DNA of 64,000 bases from Burkholderia sp. D-99 (GTDB lineage Bacteria > Pseudomonadota > Gammaproteobacteria > Burkholderiales > Burkholderiaceae), in NCBI RefSeq assembly GCF_011605345.1, contig NZ_JAAOXM010000008.1:62001-126000 (forward strand), given 5' to 3'. The notes beneath the pieces were generated by a model. The model made no database searches, was not told where the DNA came from, and was given only the letters and a program-made list of their open reading frames with translations. Below are positions 27,801 to 37,176 of the stretch, piece after piece. The position numbers were made by a program, and so were the translations under genes. Position 1 is the first letter of the stretch, and each line of letters begins with the position of its first letter.

Positions 27801-30304
27801 ATACGGACGTGGCGCGCTCGGTCGCCCAGCTGGAAGCGGCCTGCGTTGCGTCGCTGGCCGCGTGGATCGTGCCGGCGGGTGCGCTGACCGATGACGCGGC
27901 GACGGATTTCGCAACGTTGTGCGAGCGGTTGCGCGTGCCGGCGGCGCGACAGCATCTGCTGCGCCACTGGCTCGCGCTGCTCGACAAGCACGGCGTGCTG
28001 CACGCGGATGCCGAAGCAGGCGGCTGGCGTCTGCGGCCCGATGCTGGCCACGCCGACGCACACGCATGCTGGGACGCGTTTGCGCAGGATGCGTCGCCCG
28101 ATCTGTGGCCGGCCGTCCTCGTCGACTACTTCCGCGACAGCGCGGGATGCATCGACGTGCAGGTGGACGGCAGCGTGTCGCCGGCCGGCCTGATGTTTCC
28201 GGAAGGCGCATCGCATATCGCCGATGCGATGTACAGCGACGGCGAACATGCACGTGCCCTGCATCACGGGATGGCGGAAGCCGTGCGTGCGATCGTCGCG
28301 CGCGAGCCGCAGCGCCCGTGGCGCATCCTCGAGATCGGCGCGGGCACGGCCGCGGCGACGCGGGCGATCGTCGACGCACTCGCACCGCTGGTCGAAGCGG
28401 GCGCGCGGATCGACTACCTGTTCAGCGACGTGTCGAGCTATTTCCTCGCGGCGGCACGCGAGCGTTTTGCCGCGTATCCGTGGATGCGGTTCGTGCGGTT
28501 CGACATGAACGCGGCGCTCGACGCGCAGGGTATTGCGCCGCATTCGATCGACGTCGCGATCAGCTCCGGTGCGCTGAACAATGCGCGCGACACGGTCGCG
28601 CTGGTCGCCGGATTGCGTGCGCTGTCGGCGGCCGATGCATGGTGGGTGATCCAGGAACTGACGACCGAGCATCCGGAGATCAGCATCAGCCAGGGGTTGA
28701 TGATGGAAACGCCGAACGACGCGCGCGCCGAGACGGCGCGCCTGTTCGTGCCGCGCGCGCAGTGGCTCGAATGGCTGCAAGTGGAAGGCGGCGATCGCGC
28801 GCTCGGCTGCGTGGCACCCGGCACGCCTCTCGACGCACTCGGCTACGACATCCTGCTCGCGCACGTGAAGCGTGGCGCGGCGCGCATCGCGCCGGACGCA
28901 CTGCTGGCGTTCGTCGGAGAGCGCGTGCCGGGCTACATGGTGCCGTCGCAATTGCGCGTGCTCGACCGTCTGCCCGTGACCGCGAACGGCAAGATCGACC
29001 GTCGTACGCTGGCCGGCATCGCCGACATCCGCGAACCGGAGCCGGCGGCCGCTCGTCCGGCTCACGCGCAGGCTGCGGCCGATCCGCTGCTGGCGCGGCT
29101 GATTGGCTTGTGGGAGGCCGTGCTCGATACGCGCAACGTCACACCGGATCAGGACTTCTTCGCCGCGGGCGGCGATTCGCTGCTGATCGCGCAGCTCGTG
29201 TCGAGGCTGCGTGGCGAGGAACCGCTCGCGCACGCGCATCCGTTCGACCGGTTGCTGCGCTGGGTGCTCGCACAACCGACGCCCGCTGCGTTCGCGCAAT
29301 GCCTGCGCGATGCGGCTGCACAGCCGTCGGGCAGCGCACCGCCGGCTGCGCCGGCCACCCCGCGCATCGCGCACGCGTCGGCGGTCATCCATGCGCCTGC
29401 ACCACGCGTGCGTGCCGGCGTGCGGCCGATTCCGCTCGCACCGGGCGAGGGTGTGCCGCGCGTGATCGTGCACGAAGGTCTCGGCACCGTGCATGCGTAT
29501 CGACCGGTCATGCCGGCGCTCGCGCGGCTCGGCCCGGTGCTCGGCTTCGCGGTGCGCGACGCGCAGGACTATCTCGACCTGCCGGCGCGCCACCTGAACG
29601 CAACGCTTGGCCGGCGCTATGCGGATGCGTTGTGGCGCACCGGCGTGCGCGAGGTCGACGTGCTCGGCTATTGCTCGGGCGGGCTGGTCGCGCTCGAAAT
29701 GGCCAAGTCGCTGGTGCAGCTCGGCGTCGAAGTGCGCACGCTCGACATCGTGTCGAGCTACCGGATTCCGTACCTGATCGAAGACGAACGGCTCGTGCTG
29801 TTCAACTTCGCGGCCACGCTCGGGCTGCCGCTCGACGCGCTCGGGTTTCCGGAGACGTACGTGCTGGCCGACGCGCTCGCCGATGCATTGAAGGCCGACC
29901 CTGCGCGTGTCGCGCCCGGCAGCCTGCAGGCGCAGCTGGAAATTTTCGGCGATCGCTGCGAGCCGCTCGACACGGTGCGCCGCCGCGTGCTGCGTGCAGC
30001 CGCCGGATTGTCGATGCAGGACGAGGTCGCGCATCCGCTGCTCGACGAGCGCGAACGGCTGTACCGGCTCTTCATGCACTCGGTGCAGGCGAGCCACTGG
30101 GCGGGCGACGCGCCGTATGCGGGTGCGCTGCGGCTGTTCGTGCCGGAGCGCTGCAACCCGCTGATTCCGCAGCAGCGCGCGGCGCTCACCGACTACTGGA
30201 CGGCACAGGCGCTCGGCGGCATCACGTCCGTCGATATCCCCGGCGGTCATTTCGACTGCCTGAATGCCGCGTTCGTCGACACCCGCCTGAAGGAGGCGCA
30301 ATGA
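24827..30304 (+). CDS. pchF: PchF, pyochelin synthetase (NRPS)
   Basis: The 1825-residue synthetase adds the second cysteine, cyclises and N-methylates it and releases pyochelin. Domains: cyclisation (D200-FTLI-D-YAS), adenylation (YVIYTSGSTG from residue 661), an inserted N-methyltransferase (LEIGAG, 1168-1173), carrier (Ser1451 in GGDSLLIAQL) and thioesterase (Ser1617 in GYCSGG). The start is a GTG overlapping the pchE stop with GAGGAGGG upstream. It overlaps pchG by 4 bp. Confidence 0.95.
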   Translation: MSFDDVLDLCRERQIELWCDDGGQLRYRAPAGALDADLAARIKAERDAFVRFLQDGAWRCDPARRHERFALTPVQAAYVLGRHESFEFGGNACHLYVEYGEPANLDCVRFEAAWNACVARHPMLRAIVEDNAWQRVLPDVPWQPLAVHDLRDAEANAFDAHMKRVRERLDHAVHALDRWPVLQPEVSLGPDGAVLHLSVDFTLIDYASLQLLLAEWRRRYDDPQWQPEPLDATFRDYVVNEAHAGTRADHARDKAWWLARLDDLPARPDLPVVPTMPSDARPRFTHRHARLDRAQWAALSGHASRFGLSAASVALAAFAEVVGRWSQSPAFCLNLTVLNRPPVHPRIDAVLGDFTALSLLAVDATHGRDFVERARTIGARMFDDLDHRAFTGVDVMRELARRRGKDAALMPVVFTSGIGSVGRLLGEHAARAEPPRYMISQTPQVWLDCQVTDQFGGLEIGWDVRDDLFPDGMPAAMFDAYVALLGRLAAEAAWWSRAGDIVLPSDAPAAEVHPDADTHIAAGFAAQALRSPDAPVVIDAQGARTYRDVAQHAAALRSALEQAGVGVGDTVAVLMPKCAHQLAAVLAIVQAGAAYVPVDSRQPALRQQAILRNARVRAVVSVQALDFEHDGCVRIDLDALPIDPQWPPRAAREIAGDALAYVIYTSGSTGEPKGVMLSHAAVCNTLADISARHEVGDGDVVLGLAELSFDLSVYDFFGATARGACIVLPDPARGNDPSHWAELMVRHRVTLWNSVPAQGQMLIDYLEGEPALDVPGPRRVLWSGDWIPVTLPTRWWRRWPDSALFSLGGATEASIWSIEHPIRPADTQLASIPYGRALTGQTMEVLDALGRPCPPGVRGEIHIGGVGLATGYANDPVRTAERFVRHGDGRRLYRTGDLGRVRTDGSLEFLGRQDDQVKIRGYRIELAEIDAALTAHPLVGAAATIVLGEGAERRLASFASLHGAEPSAHDDALHEIAKHVRTAFDAARWPAHTDVARSVAQLEAACVASLAAWIVPAGALTDDAATDFATLCERLRVPAARQHLLRHWLALLDKHGVLHADAEAGGWRLRPDAGHADAHACWDAFAQDASPDLWPAVLVDYFRDSAGCIDVQVDGSVSPAGLMFPEGASHIADAMYSDGEHARALHHGMAEAVRAIVAREPQRPWRILEIGAGTAAATRAIVDALAPLVEAGARIDYLFSDVSSYFLAAARERFAAYPWMRFVRFDMNAALDAQGIAPHSIDVAISSGALNNARDTVALVAGLRALSAADAWWVIQELTTEHPEISISQGLMMETPNDARAETARLFVPRAQWLEWLQVEGGDRALGCVAPGTPLDALGYDILLAHVKRGAARIAPDALLAFVGERVPGYMVPSQLRVLDRLPVTANGKIDRRTLAGIADIREPEPAAARPAHAQAAADPLLARLIGLWEAVLDTRNVTPDQDFFAAGGDSLLIAQLVSRLRGEEPLAHAHPFDRLLRWVLAQPTPAAFAQCLRDAAAQPSGSAPPAAPATPRIAHASAVIHAPAPRVRAGVRPIPLAPGEGVPRVIVHEGLGTVHAYRPVMPALARLGPVLGFAVRDAQDYLDLPARHLNATLGRRYADALWRTGVREVDVLGYCSGGLVALEMAKSLVQLGVEVRTLDIVSSYRIPYLIEDERLVLFNFAATLGLPLDALGFPETYVLADALADALKADPARVAPGSLQAQLEIFGDRCEPLDTVRRRVLRAAAGLSMQDEVAHPLLDERERLYRLFMHSVQASHWAGDAPYAGALRLFVPERCNPLIPQQRAALTDYWTAQALGGITSVDIPGGHFDCLNAAFVDTRLKEAQ

Positions 30305-31353
30305 AGGCTCATCCGCTGCCGGTCGTCGTGGCCGGCTCCCGCTTTGGCCAGTTCTATGCGGCGGGCCTCGCTGCGTCCAGCGCGTATCGTGTCGCGGGCA
30401 TCCTGGGGCAGGGCAGCGCGCGGACCACCGCGTTGGCTGCACGTGTCGACGCGCCCGTGTTCGACGCGCCTGAATCGCTTCCCGATGACGTGCGCGTCGC
30501 GTGCGTCGCGGTCGGCGGCGCGGCGCGCGGCGCCGACGGGGCTGCGCTCGCGTGCCGGCTGCTTGAGCGCGGGATCGATGTCGTGATCGAGCATCCGCTG
30601 CTGCCCGACGAATGGGACCGCGTGCTGCGCACCGCGTCTCGTCATGGCCGGCGCTGCCTGCTCAACAGCTTCTATCCGAACCTGCCGGTCGTTTCGCGCT
30701 TCATCGCCGTTGCGCGACGGCTGCGTGAAACGAGCGCGCCCGTGCATGCGGATGTCGTGTGCTCGGTGCAGGCCAGTTACGCGGCGCTCGACGTGCTCGC
30801 CGCCGCGCTGCAGGGCGTGGGCCCGTGGTCGGTCGAGCCGGTCGGGCCGGCACTGTCGTCGATGCGCGAATGCGCGATGGTGCTCGCCGAAACGCCGGTC
30901 TCGCTGCGCGTGCACAACGAGATGGCGGCGGCCGACGACGGCCGGATGAGCATGCTGTTCAGCATCACGCTGACGACGGACGCCGGCACGTGGACGCTCG
31001 CGTCGCCGCATGGCCCGCTGTGGTGGGCGCCCGCGCTGCGCGAACCGGCGACGGACGAGGACGGGCTGTTCCCGATCTTCGGCGATGCGACGGGGGACGA
31101 CATGCCGAGCATCCAGATCTGCGACGATGCGCGCGACACGTGGGGCGCGATTCATGCACGCAGCTGGCCGCAAGCGGCCGTGCGCGCGGTCGATCGGCTC
31201 GTGTCGGGCGACGGGCTGCACGCGTGCAACCAGCGCAGCGTCGACGTGGCGCGCGTCTGGCAGCAACTGACCACGCAGCTCGGCTTTCCGGAGCAGCCGC
31301 CGGGCGATGCGTGTGCGGCCACGCTCGGCACGCTGCTGGAGCGCGCCGCATGA
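30301..31353 (+). CDS. pchG: PchG, thiazolinyl imide reductase
   Basis: The 350-residue NADPH-dependent reductase converts the second thiazoline ring of the PchF-bound intermediate to thiazolidine. The N-terminal Rossmann segment (VVVAGSRFGQFYAAGL) and the central IEHPLLPDEW and NSFYPNLPV segments are characteristic of the Irp3/PchG family. ATG 30301 overlaps the pchF stop. A long in-frame extension through pchF is a shadow. Confidence 0.94.
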   Translation: MKAHPLPVVVAGSRFGQFYAAGLAASSAYRVAGILGQGSARTTALAARVDAPVFDAPESLPDDVRVACVAVGGAARGADGAALACRLLERGIDVVIEHPLLPDEWDRVLRTASRHGRRCLLNSFYPNLPVVSRFIAVARRLRETSAPVHADVVCSVQASYAALDVLAAALQGVGPWSVEPVGPALSSMRECAMVLAETPVSLRVHNEMAAADDGRMSMLFSITLTTDAGTWTLASPHGPLWWAPALREPATDEDGLFPIFGDATGDDMPSIQICDDARDTWGAIHARSWPQAAVRAVDRLVSGDGLHACNQRSVDVARVWQQLTTQLGFPEQPPGDACAATLGTLLERAA

Positions 31354-33071
31354 AGGGGCCGTTGCTTTCGATGTTGCGGCCGTTCGCGGTGCCGCTTGCG
31401 GCGGCGGTCGTGCTGCAGGCGCTGGCGGGTGTCGCCTCGCTTGTGCCGTGGCTCGCGCTCGGCCGTGTCGCCGACGCATGGCGCGCGACGGCGCAGCTCG
31501 ACGCGACGGCGCGCGGCTGGCTCGTCGCGGCCGTGGTGGCCGGCGTGTGCTGGCTGGGCGGCCAGACGGTCGCGCTGCACCTGACGCACCGTGTCGACGC
31601 CGATCTCGCCGACCGCTTGCGCAGGCGCCTCGCCGATCATCTGCAACGCCTGCCGCTCGGCTGGTTCGCGCGCGCGGGCAGCGATCGCGTCGCGCGCCAC
31701 GTCGACCAGGACGTGCGTGCGCTGCACCAGCTCGTCGGACACGCGCCGGCCGACGTCACGCAACTCGTCGTCGTGCCGTGCGCGGCGCTCGCGTGCCTGC
31801 TGTACCTGAATCCGGTGCTGCTCGCCTTTGCGCTGGTCCCGCTCGTCGCGGGCGCCGCGCTGTTCCGCTGGATGCGTTCGGCGCGGTTCGCGCCGGCCGT
31901 CGCGGCGCGCAATGCGGCACTTGAACAGCTGATGGGCGATTACGCGCAGCTCGCGCAGAACCCGGCGCTCGTGCGGCAGTATCCGGGCGCCGGCATCGAG
32001 GCGGCCGCGCTGGCGTCGACCGGGCGCTTCGAACAGGCGTTTTCAGCGTGGGTCGGCCGCGTCGGCGGGCCCGGTGCCTGCACGCAGGTGCTGCTCGGCA
32101 CGCCGTTCCTGCTCGCGTGGGTCGTGTTCGGCGCGATGTGGCTTACGGCCGGCCGTTTGCCGGTCGGCGAACTGTGTGCGTTCGCGCTGCTGATCTGGGC
32201 GGTCGCCGCGCCGGTGCGCGCGCTCGGCCACGGGGCCGACGCCTTGCGCGAAGCGCGCGCGGCCGCTGCGCGCCTCGATGCGCTGCTCGCCCAGCCGGGC
32301 CTGCCCGAGCCGGTCGATGGCGCTGCACAGGTGCCGCGCGACGCGTCGATCGAGCTGCGCGGCGTGAGCGTCGACATCGACGGCACGCCGATCCTGCGCG
32401 ACATCGACGCGACGATCGCGGCCGGCACGACCACCGCGATCGTCGGGCCGTCGGGTGCGGGCAAGAGCACGCTGCTGATGCTGCTCGCGCGCTTCATGGA
32501 TCCGGACCGCGGCGCGGTGCGGCTCGGCGGCGCCGATCTGCGGCTGCTCGCGCCCGATACGCGGCGCGAGCAGGTGGCGATGGTGTTCCAGCAGGCCGCC
32601 GCGCTCGACGTGTCGATTGCCGCGAACATCGCGCTTTACCGGCCCGATGCCGATCGTGACGCGATTCGCGCGGCCGCGCGCGCGGCCTGTCTCGACGAGC
32701 GTATCGACGCGTTGCCGGGCGGCTACGACTGCGTGTGCGGGCGCGACGTGCGGCTGTCGGGCGGCGAACTGCAGCGGCTGGCGCTTGCGCGTGCGCTGCT
32801 GTCGACGGCGCCGCTGTTGCTGCTCGACGAACCGGCATCGGCACTCGATCCGCAAACCGGGCGGGCGTTGCGCAATGCGCTGCGCGGCGACCTGCGCACG
32901 CGCGTGATCGTCAGCCACGATCTCGACGCGATCCGGCATGCGGACCAGATTCTCGTGATGGATCGCGGTCGCATCGTCGAGCGCGGCACGCATGTGGCGC
33001 TGCTGGCCGCACGCGGGCTGTATGCGCGGCTATGGAGCGAACGCGGCGTCGAAGGCGGGGAGGCCGCATGA
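31350..33071 (+). CDS. pchH: PchH, ABC transporter (membrane-ATPase fusion)
   Basis: The 573-residue half-transporter has an N-terminal six-helix exporter-type membrane domain and a C-terminal ATPase: Walker A GPSGAGKST, signature LSGGELQRLALAR, Walker B LLLLDEPASALDP. With PchI it forms a heterodimer encoded in the pyochelin operon. Whether it moves pyochelin out or iron-pyochelin in is not settled by sequence. Start and stop overlap the neighbouring genes by 4 bp. Confidence 0.92.
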   Translation: MKGPLLSMLRPFAVPLAAAVVLQALAGVASLVPWLALGRVADAWRATAQLDATARGWLVAAVVAGVCWLGGQTVALHLTHRVDADLADRLRRRLADHLQRLPLGWFARAGSDRVARHVDQDVRALHQLVGHAPADVTQLVVVPCAALACLLYLNPVLLAFALVPLVAGAALFRWMRSARFAPAVAARNAALEQLMGDYAQLAQNPALVRQYPGAGIEAAALASTGRFEQAFSAWVGRVGGPGACTQVLLGTPFLLAWVVFGAMWLTAGRLPVGELCAFALLIWAVAAPVRALGHGADALREARAAAARLDALLAQPGLPEPVDGAAQVPRDASIELRGVSVDIDGTPILRDIDATIAAGTTTAIVGPSGAGKSTLLMLLARFMDPDRGAVRLGGADLRLLAPDTRREQVAMVFQQAAALDVSIAANIALYRPDADRDAIRAAARAACLDERIDALPGGYDCVCGRDVRLSGGELQRLALARALLSTAPLLLLDEPASALDPQTGRALRNALRGDLRTRVIVSHDLDAIRHADQILVMDRGRIVERGTHVALLAARGLYARLWSERGVEGGEAA

Positions 33072-34834
33072 TGATGAAGTCGCTCAAACGTTTGCAGTGC
33101 CTGCCATCCGAAACACGCCGCGCGCTGTGGCGCGGGGTCGGCTGGGCAGTGGCGGCCGCGTTGCTCGACGGCGCCTGCGGGTTGCTGCTCGTGCCGTTGA
33201 TCCGCGCGTGGTTTGCCGGCGCGCATGCGGCCGTGCTGCACTGGACGATTGCGCTCGGCGCGCTGACGCTGTGCCACGCATGCGTGCTGTACGCCGCGCA
33301 ACGCGGCGGCTATCGCGCGGGCGGCGCGCTCGCGGCCGGTCTCGTCGAACGCCTCGTGCGCCACCTGCCGCGCATCGCGTCGTGGCAGGCCGTGCGCGAC
33401 AGTCATCCGGCCGGGCTGTTGCGCGGGCCGGTCATGCAGGCGATGGGGATTCCGGCGCACCTGCTCGGGCCGCTGATCGGCGCGGTCGTGACGCCGCTTG
33501 CGGTCGTCGCCGGGCTCGCGTGGATCGACTGGCGCATCGCGCTGTGCCTCGCGGCAGCCGCCGTGTTGCTGTTCGCGCTGCTCGAGCGCGGCGGCACACG
33601 CACACTCGTGTTCGAGCAATCGCGCGCGTCCGGCGATCGCGAGATGGCCGTGCAGCTTCAGACCTTCGCCGCGCATCAGGGGCTGTTGCGCTTCGCGGGC
33701 CGGGAAGGCGACGCGCGCGCGGCGCTGCAGCACGCGTTCGACGAGCAGCATCGCCGCACGCGCGAGCTGATGCGGCGCTCGCTGCCGATCGAGCTCGGCT
33801 TCGCGGGCGCGGTGCAGGGCGTGTTCGTCGCGATGCTGGTCGGCGGCGCGTGGGCCGTTTCGGCCGGCCGGCTCGATGCGGCGACGGCCGTTGCGGTGCT
33901 TGTGCTGCTCGTGCGCTTCATCGAGCCGCTCGCGCAGCTCACGCAGCTCGACCAGGCGCTGCGCGGCGGCTGGCGCGCGCTCGATACCGTGCTCGCGGTG
34001 CTGCATGCGCCGCGTTTCGACAGCCCCGAGCGCGGCACGCCGGTACACGATGCGAGCGTCGACGCGGTGCGCATCGGCTACCGCTCGGCCGCCGGCGCAA
34101 CGCTGCTCGACGGCGTCGACCTGCATTGCCCGGCGGGCGGCTTCGTCGCGATCGTCGGCCCCACCGGTGCCGGCAAGAGCACGCTGCTCGGCGTGCTCGC
34201 GCGGCTCGACGATCCGTGCGCCGGACGCGTGCTGCTCGGCCGCTCCGATGTGCGGCACCTGAGCGAGGCGACGCTCGCCGCGACGCGCAATCTCGTGTTC
34301 CAGGACAACGGGCTGTTTCGCGGCAGCCTCGCGTGGAACGTGCGGATGGGCCGCCCGGACGCGACCGATGCCGAACTGCGCGACGCGCTCGACGCGGTCG
34401 GCCTGCTGCGCGATGCCGAGCGCTTGCCGGACGGGCTCGAGTCCGACGTGGGGCCGGGCGGCCAGTTGCTGTCGGGCGGGCAGCGCCAGCGGGCGTGCCT
34501 CGCGCGCGCGCTGCTGGCGCGTGCACCGGTGCTGATGTTCGACGAGCCGACCGCGAGCCTCGACGAATTGAGTGCACGGCGCGTGCGCGACACCCTCGTC
34601 GCGCTGCGCGGGCAGCGCACGCGTATCGTCGTCACGCACCAGCCGGCGCTCGCGGCGGCCGCCGACACGATCGTCGTGCTCGACGCGGGCCGCGTGCGGG
34701 CGACCGGCACGCACGCGCAGCTCGTCGAAACCGATGCGTGGTACGCGACGTTCGCCCATGCCGGGCAGGGGCCCGACGGGCCGCCGCCGGCCGATACGGA
34801 CGCGCAAGCCTGGCCGGCCGAGTCCGAACACTGA
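33068..34834 (+). CDS. pchI: PchI, ABC transporter (membrane-ATPase fusion)
   Basis: The 588-residue partner of PchH has a six-helix membrane domain followed by an ATPase with GPTGAGKST, LSGGQRQRACLAR and MFDEPTASLDE. The start is the ATG overlapping the pchH stop; two further Met codons follow immediately. It is the last gene of pchEFGHI, and a 113-bp gap with regulatory sites separates it from fptA. Confidence 0.92.
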   Translation: MMMKSLKRLQCLPSETRRALWRGVGWAVAAALLDGACGLLLVPLIRAWFAGAHAAVLHWTIALGALTLCHACVLYAAQRGGYRAGGALAAGLVERLVRHLPRIASWQAVRDSHPAGLLRGPVMQAMGIPAHLLGPLIGAVVTPLAVVAGLAWIDWRIALCLAAAAVLLFALLERGGTRTLVFEQSRASGDREMAVQLQTFAAHQGLLRFAGREGDARAALQHAFDEQHRRTRELMRRSLPIELGFAGAVQGVFVAMLVGGAWAVSAGRLDAATAVAVLVLLVRFIEPLAQLTQLDQALRGGWRALDTVLAVLHAPRFDSPERGTPVHDASVDAVRIGYRSAAGATLLDGVDLHCPAGGFVAIVGPTGAGKSTLLGVLARLDDPCAGRVLLGRSDVRHLSEATLAATRNLVFQDNGLFRGSLAWNVRMGRPDATDAELRDALDAVGLLRDAERLPDGLESDVGPGGQLLSGGQRQRACLARALLARAPVLMFDEPTASLDELSARRVRDTLVALRGQRTRIVVTHQPALAAAADTIVVLDAGRVRATGTHAQLVETDAWYATFAHAGQGPDGPPPADTDAQAWPAESEH

Positions 34835-34863
34835 CGTGAACAATGCGGGCCGGCGTGCCCGGA

Positions 34864-34918
34864 ATCGATAGGAAAAGCCCCTCGATCGAAAAATGGCCTG
34901 CCGGTTCTAATTGATAAT
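34864..34918 (+). promoter_or_regulatory. Candidate PchR box and -10 of fptA
   Basis: Two units at 34864 and 34885 share ATCGAWAR at their starts and are 21 bp apart. GATAAT (34913-34918) lies 28 bp after the second unit begins. It is therefore the likely -10, and it is also the left half of the Fur box. Confidence 0.55.
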
Positions 34919-34931
34919 GAGAATGATTATC
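34913..34931. promoter_or_regulatory. Fur box upstream of fptA
   Basis: GATAATGAGAATGATTATC matches 17 of 19 positions of the classical Fur consensus and ends 16 bp before the fptA start. Strong iron repression is expected. Confidence 0.9.
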
Positions 34932-34947
34932 AAATACGGGGGCGTGA

Positions 34948-37176
34948 ATGCGGTACGAGGTGCTGGAACCTGGGAGATCAAAGACGAAGGGCGCACGCGT
35001 CGCCCGTTTCGGGCGAGGGCGCTGGCGTCCGTCGCTGTATCTCGGCCTGCTGATCGCCGCGCATCCGACGGCGGCGTTCGCCGATGCGGTGCCGGTGCCG
35101 GCGGCCGGCGCGGAAGTCCGGAAGGAAGAGGCGATTGCCGTGAAGCCTGCCGCGGGCGAACTGAAGGCGATTTCGGTGAACGCGTCGCGCGGCGTGGCCG
35201 ACGATCCGGCCGTGGCGACGGTCGGCAAGATGCCGCTCGCGTTGCGGGAGATTCCGCAGTCGGTCAGCGTGACGACGCGTGAACGGATCGACCAGCAGAA
35301 CCTGTATTCGCTCGACGAGGTGATGCAGCAATCGGCGGGCGTGACCGTGCAGCCCTACGTGCTGCTCACCACCGCGTATTTCGTGCGCGGCTTCAAGGTC
35401 GATTCGTTCGAATTCGACGGCGTGCCGGTGGTGATCGGCGACATGGCGAGCGCGCCGCAGGACATCTCCGTCTACGAGCGCGTGGAGATCCTGCGCGGCG
35501 CGAACGGCCTGCTGCACGGCTCGGGCAACCCGGCCGCGACGGTCAACCTCGTGCGCAAGCGGCCGCAGTACCAGTTCTCGGCGAACGCGAGCGTGAGCGT
35601 CGGCAGCTGGGACCGCTATCGCGCGGAAGCCGACATCGGCGGGCCGCTCAATGCGGCCGGCACCGTGCGCAGCCGGCTCGTCGCCGCGTACGAGGATCGC
35701 CATTTCTTCTACGACCACGCGAAGCAGGACACGCGCTCGATCTACGGGATCACGGAAGTCGACGTGACGCGCGACACGCTGCTCACGTTCGGCGCGCAGT
35801 ACCAGACGACGCGCTCGGTGCCCGACATGTCCGGCGTGCCGATGGCACGCGACGGGTCGAGCCTCGGCCTGTCGCGCTCGACGTTCCTCGACACCGCGTG
35901 GGGCCACTTCGACTGGGACACGACGCGCGCGTTCGCGTCGGTCGAGCAGAAGCTCGGCGCCGGCTGGAAAGCGAAGGTCAGCGGCGAATACCAGAGCGTG
36001 CGTTCGGACCTGAAGTACGCGGGCTCCTACGGCGCGATCGATCCGGCGACCGGTGCGGGCGGCGCGCTGACGGGCGGCGCGTACCAGTTCAGCAGCTACA
36101 GCCGCAGCATCGATGCGAACGTGCAGGGCCCGGTGCATGCGTTCGGGCTGACGCACGACCTGCTGTTCGGTGTGACCTACGCAAACAGCAGCAGCGGGCA
36201 GATGTCGGCGCAGTTGCTCGGCAACGTGGCCGGCACGCCGGTGAACGTCTACCGCTGGAACCCGAGCAGCGTGCCCGAGCCGGGTGTCGGTCCGTACCAG
36301 CAGTCGCAGCAGAACGACGTGTCGCGGAAGGGCGTGTACGGGCTCGGCCGCATCAAGCTCGCGGAACCCGTCACGCTCGTGCTCGGCGGCCGCGTGAGCT
36401 GGTGGAACCAGGACAGCCTCGGCGCGCACTACAACACCGGCCACCAGTTCACGCCGTACGGCGGGCTGATCTGGGATTTCGCGCGCGACTGGTCGTGGTA
36501 CGCGAGCTATGCGGAAGTCTTTCAGCCGCAAACCAAGTCGATGTGGGGCGGCGGCATCCTGACGCCGGTGAAGGGGCGCACCTACGAGACGGGGGTGAAG
36601 GGCGAACTGATGGGCGGCAAGCTGAACGTGTCGCTCGCCGCGTTCCGCATCGATCTCGACAACAATCCGCAGGTCGATCTCGCGCATCCGTGCGCGGGGC
36701 CGAACTGCTACTACGTGAACGGCGGCAGCGTACGCAGCCAGGGCTTCGAATTCGAGGCGAACGGCCGCATCACGCCGTGGTGGAGCGTGTGGGCGAGCTA
36801 CACGTACGACACGATGCGCTATGCGGACAACCTCGCGAACGCGGGCACGTTCGCGCCGCTGCTGAACCCGCGCCACCTGTTCCGGCTGTGGACCAACTAC
36901 GACCTGCCGTGGCAGGAGCGGCGCTGGAGCGTCGGCGGCGGCGTGCAGGTGCAGAGCAATTACTCGGCGCAGGCGAACGGCGTCTCGATGAGCCAGGGCG
37001 GCTACGCGCTCGCCAGCGTGCGGCTCGGCTACCGCTACGACAAGCACTGGAGCGCGGCGGTCAACGTCAACAACCTGTTCGACCGCAAGTACTACCTGAG
37101 CCTGAGCCAGCCCGGCTGGAACAACCGTTACGGGGAACCGCGCAACGTGATGCTGACCGTGCGCGGGCAGTTCTGA
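34948..37176 (+). CDS. fptA: FptA, ferripyochelin TonB-dependent receptor
   Basis: The 742-residue outer-membrane receptor imports ferric pyochelin. It has a signal peptide ending near AAFA-DAV, a plug domain (MPLALREIPQSVSVTTRERI, the conserved ERVEILRGANGLLHGSG) and a 22-strand barrel ending in Phe (TVRGQF), as needed for barrel assembly. The Fur box and PchR-like box upstream, and the fptBCX genes downstream, fit the known receptor operon. It overlaps the next ORF by 1 bp. Confidence 0.94.
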   Translation: MRYEVLEPGRSKTKGARVARFGRGRWRPSLYLGLLIAAHPTAAFADAVPVPAAGAEVRKEEAIAVKPAAGELKAISVNASRGVADDPAVATVGKMPLALREIPQSVSVTTRERIDQQNLYSLDEVMQQSAGVTVQPYVLLTTAYFVRGFKVDSFEFDGVPVVIGDMASAPQDISVYERVEILRGANGLLHGSGNPAATVNLVRKRPQYQFSANASVSVGSWDRYRAEADIGGPLNAAGTVRSRLVAAYEDRHFFYDHAKQDTRSIYGITEVDVTRDTLLTFGAQYQTTRSVPDMSGVPMARDGSSLGLSRSTFLDTAWGHFDWDTTRAFASVEQKLGAGWKAKVSGEYQSVRSDLKYAGSYGAIDPATGAGGALTGGAYQFSSYSRSIDANVQGPVHAFGLTHDLLFGVTYANSSSGQMSAQLLGNVAGTPVNVYRWNPSSVPEPGVGPYQQSQQNDVSRKGVYGLGRIKLAEPVTLVLGGRVSWWNQDSLGAHYNTGHQFTPYGGLIWDFARDWSWYASYAEVFQPQTKSMWGGGILTPVKGRTYETGVKGELMGGKLNVSLAAFRIDLDNNPQVDLAHPCAGPNCYYVNGGSVRSQGFEFEANGRITPWWSVWASYTYDTMRYADNLANAGTFAPLLNPRHLFRLWTNYDLPWQERRWSVGGGVQVQSNYSAQANGVSMSQGGYALASVRLGYRYDKHWSAAVNVNNLFDRKYYLSLSQPGWNNRYGEPRNVMLTVRGQF

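Noticed and set aside
24683..30442. A 1919-codon open frame on the minus strand across pchE/pchF
   Set aside because: It mirrors the plus-strand NRPS genes and consists of Arg/His/Gln-rich low-complexity sequence, the usual antisense shadow in high-GC coding DNA.
27919..31353. A long plus-strand frame leading into pchG
   Set aside because: The part before 30301 runs out of frame inside pchF. pchG starts at the overlapping ATG.
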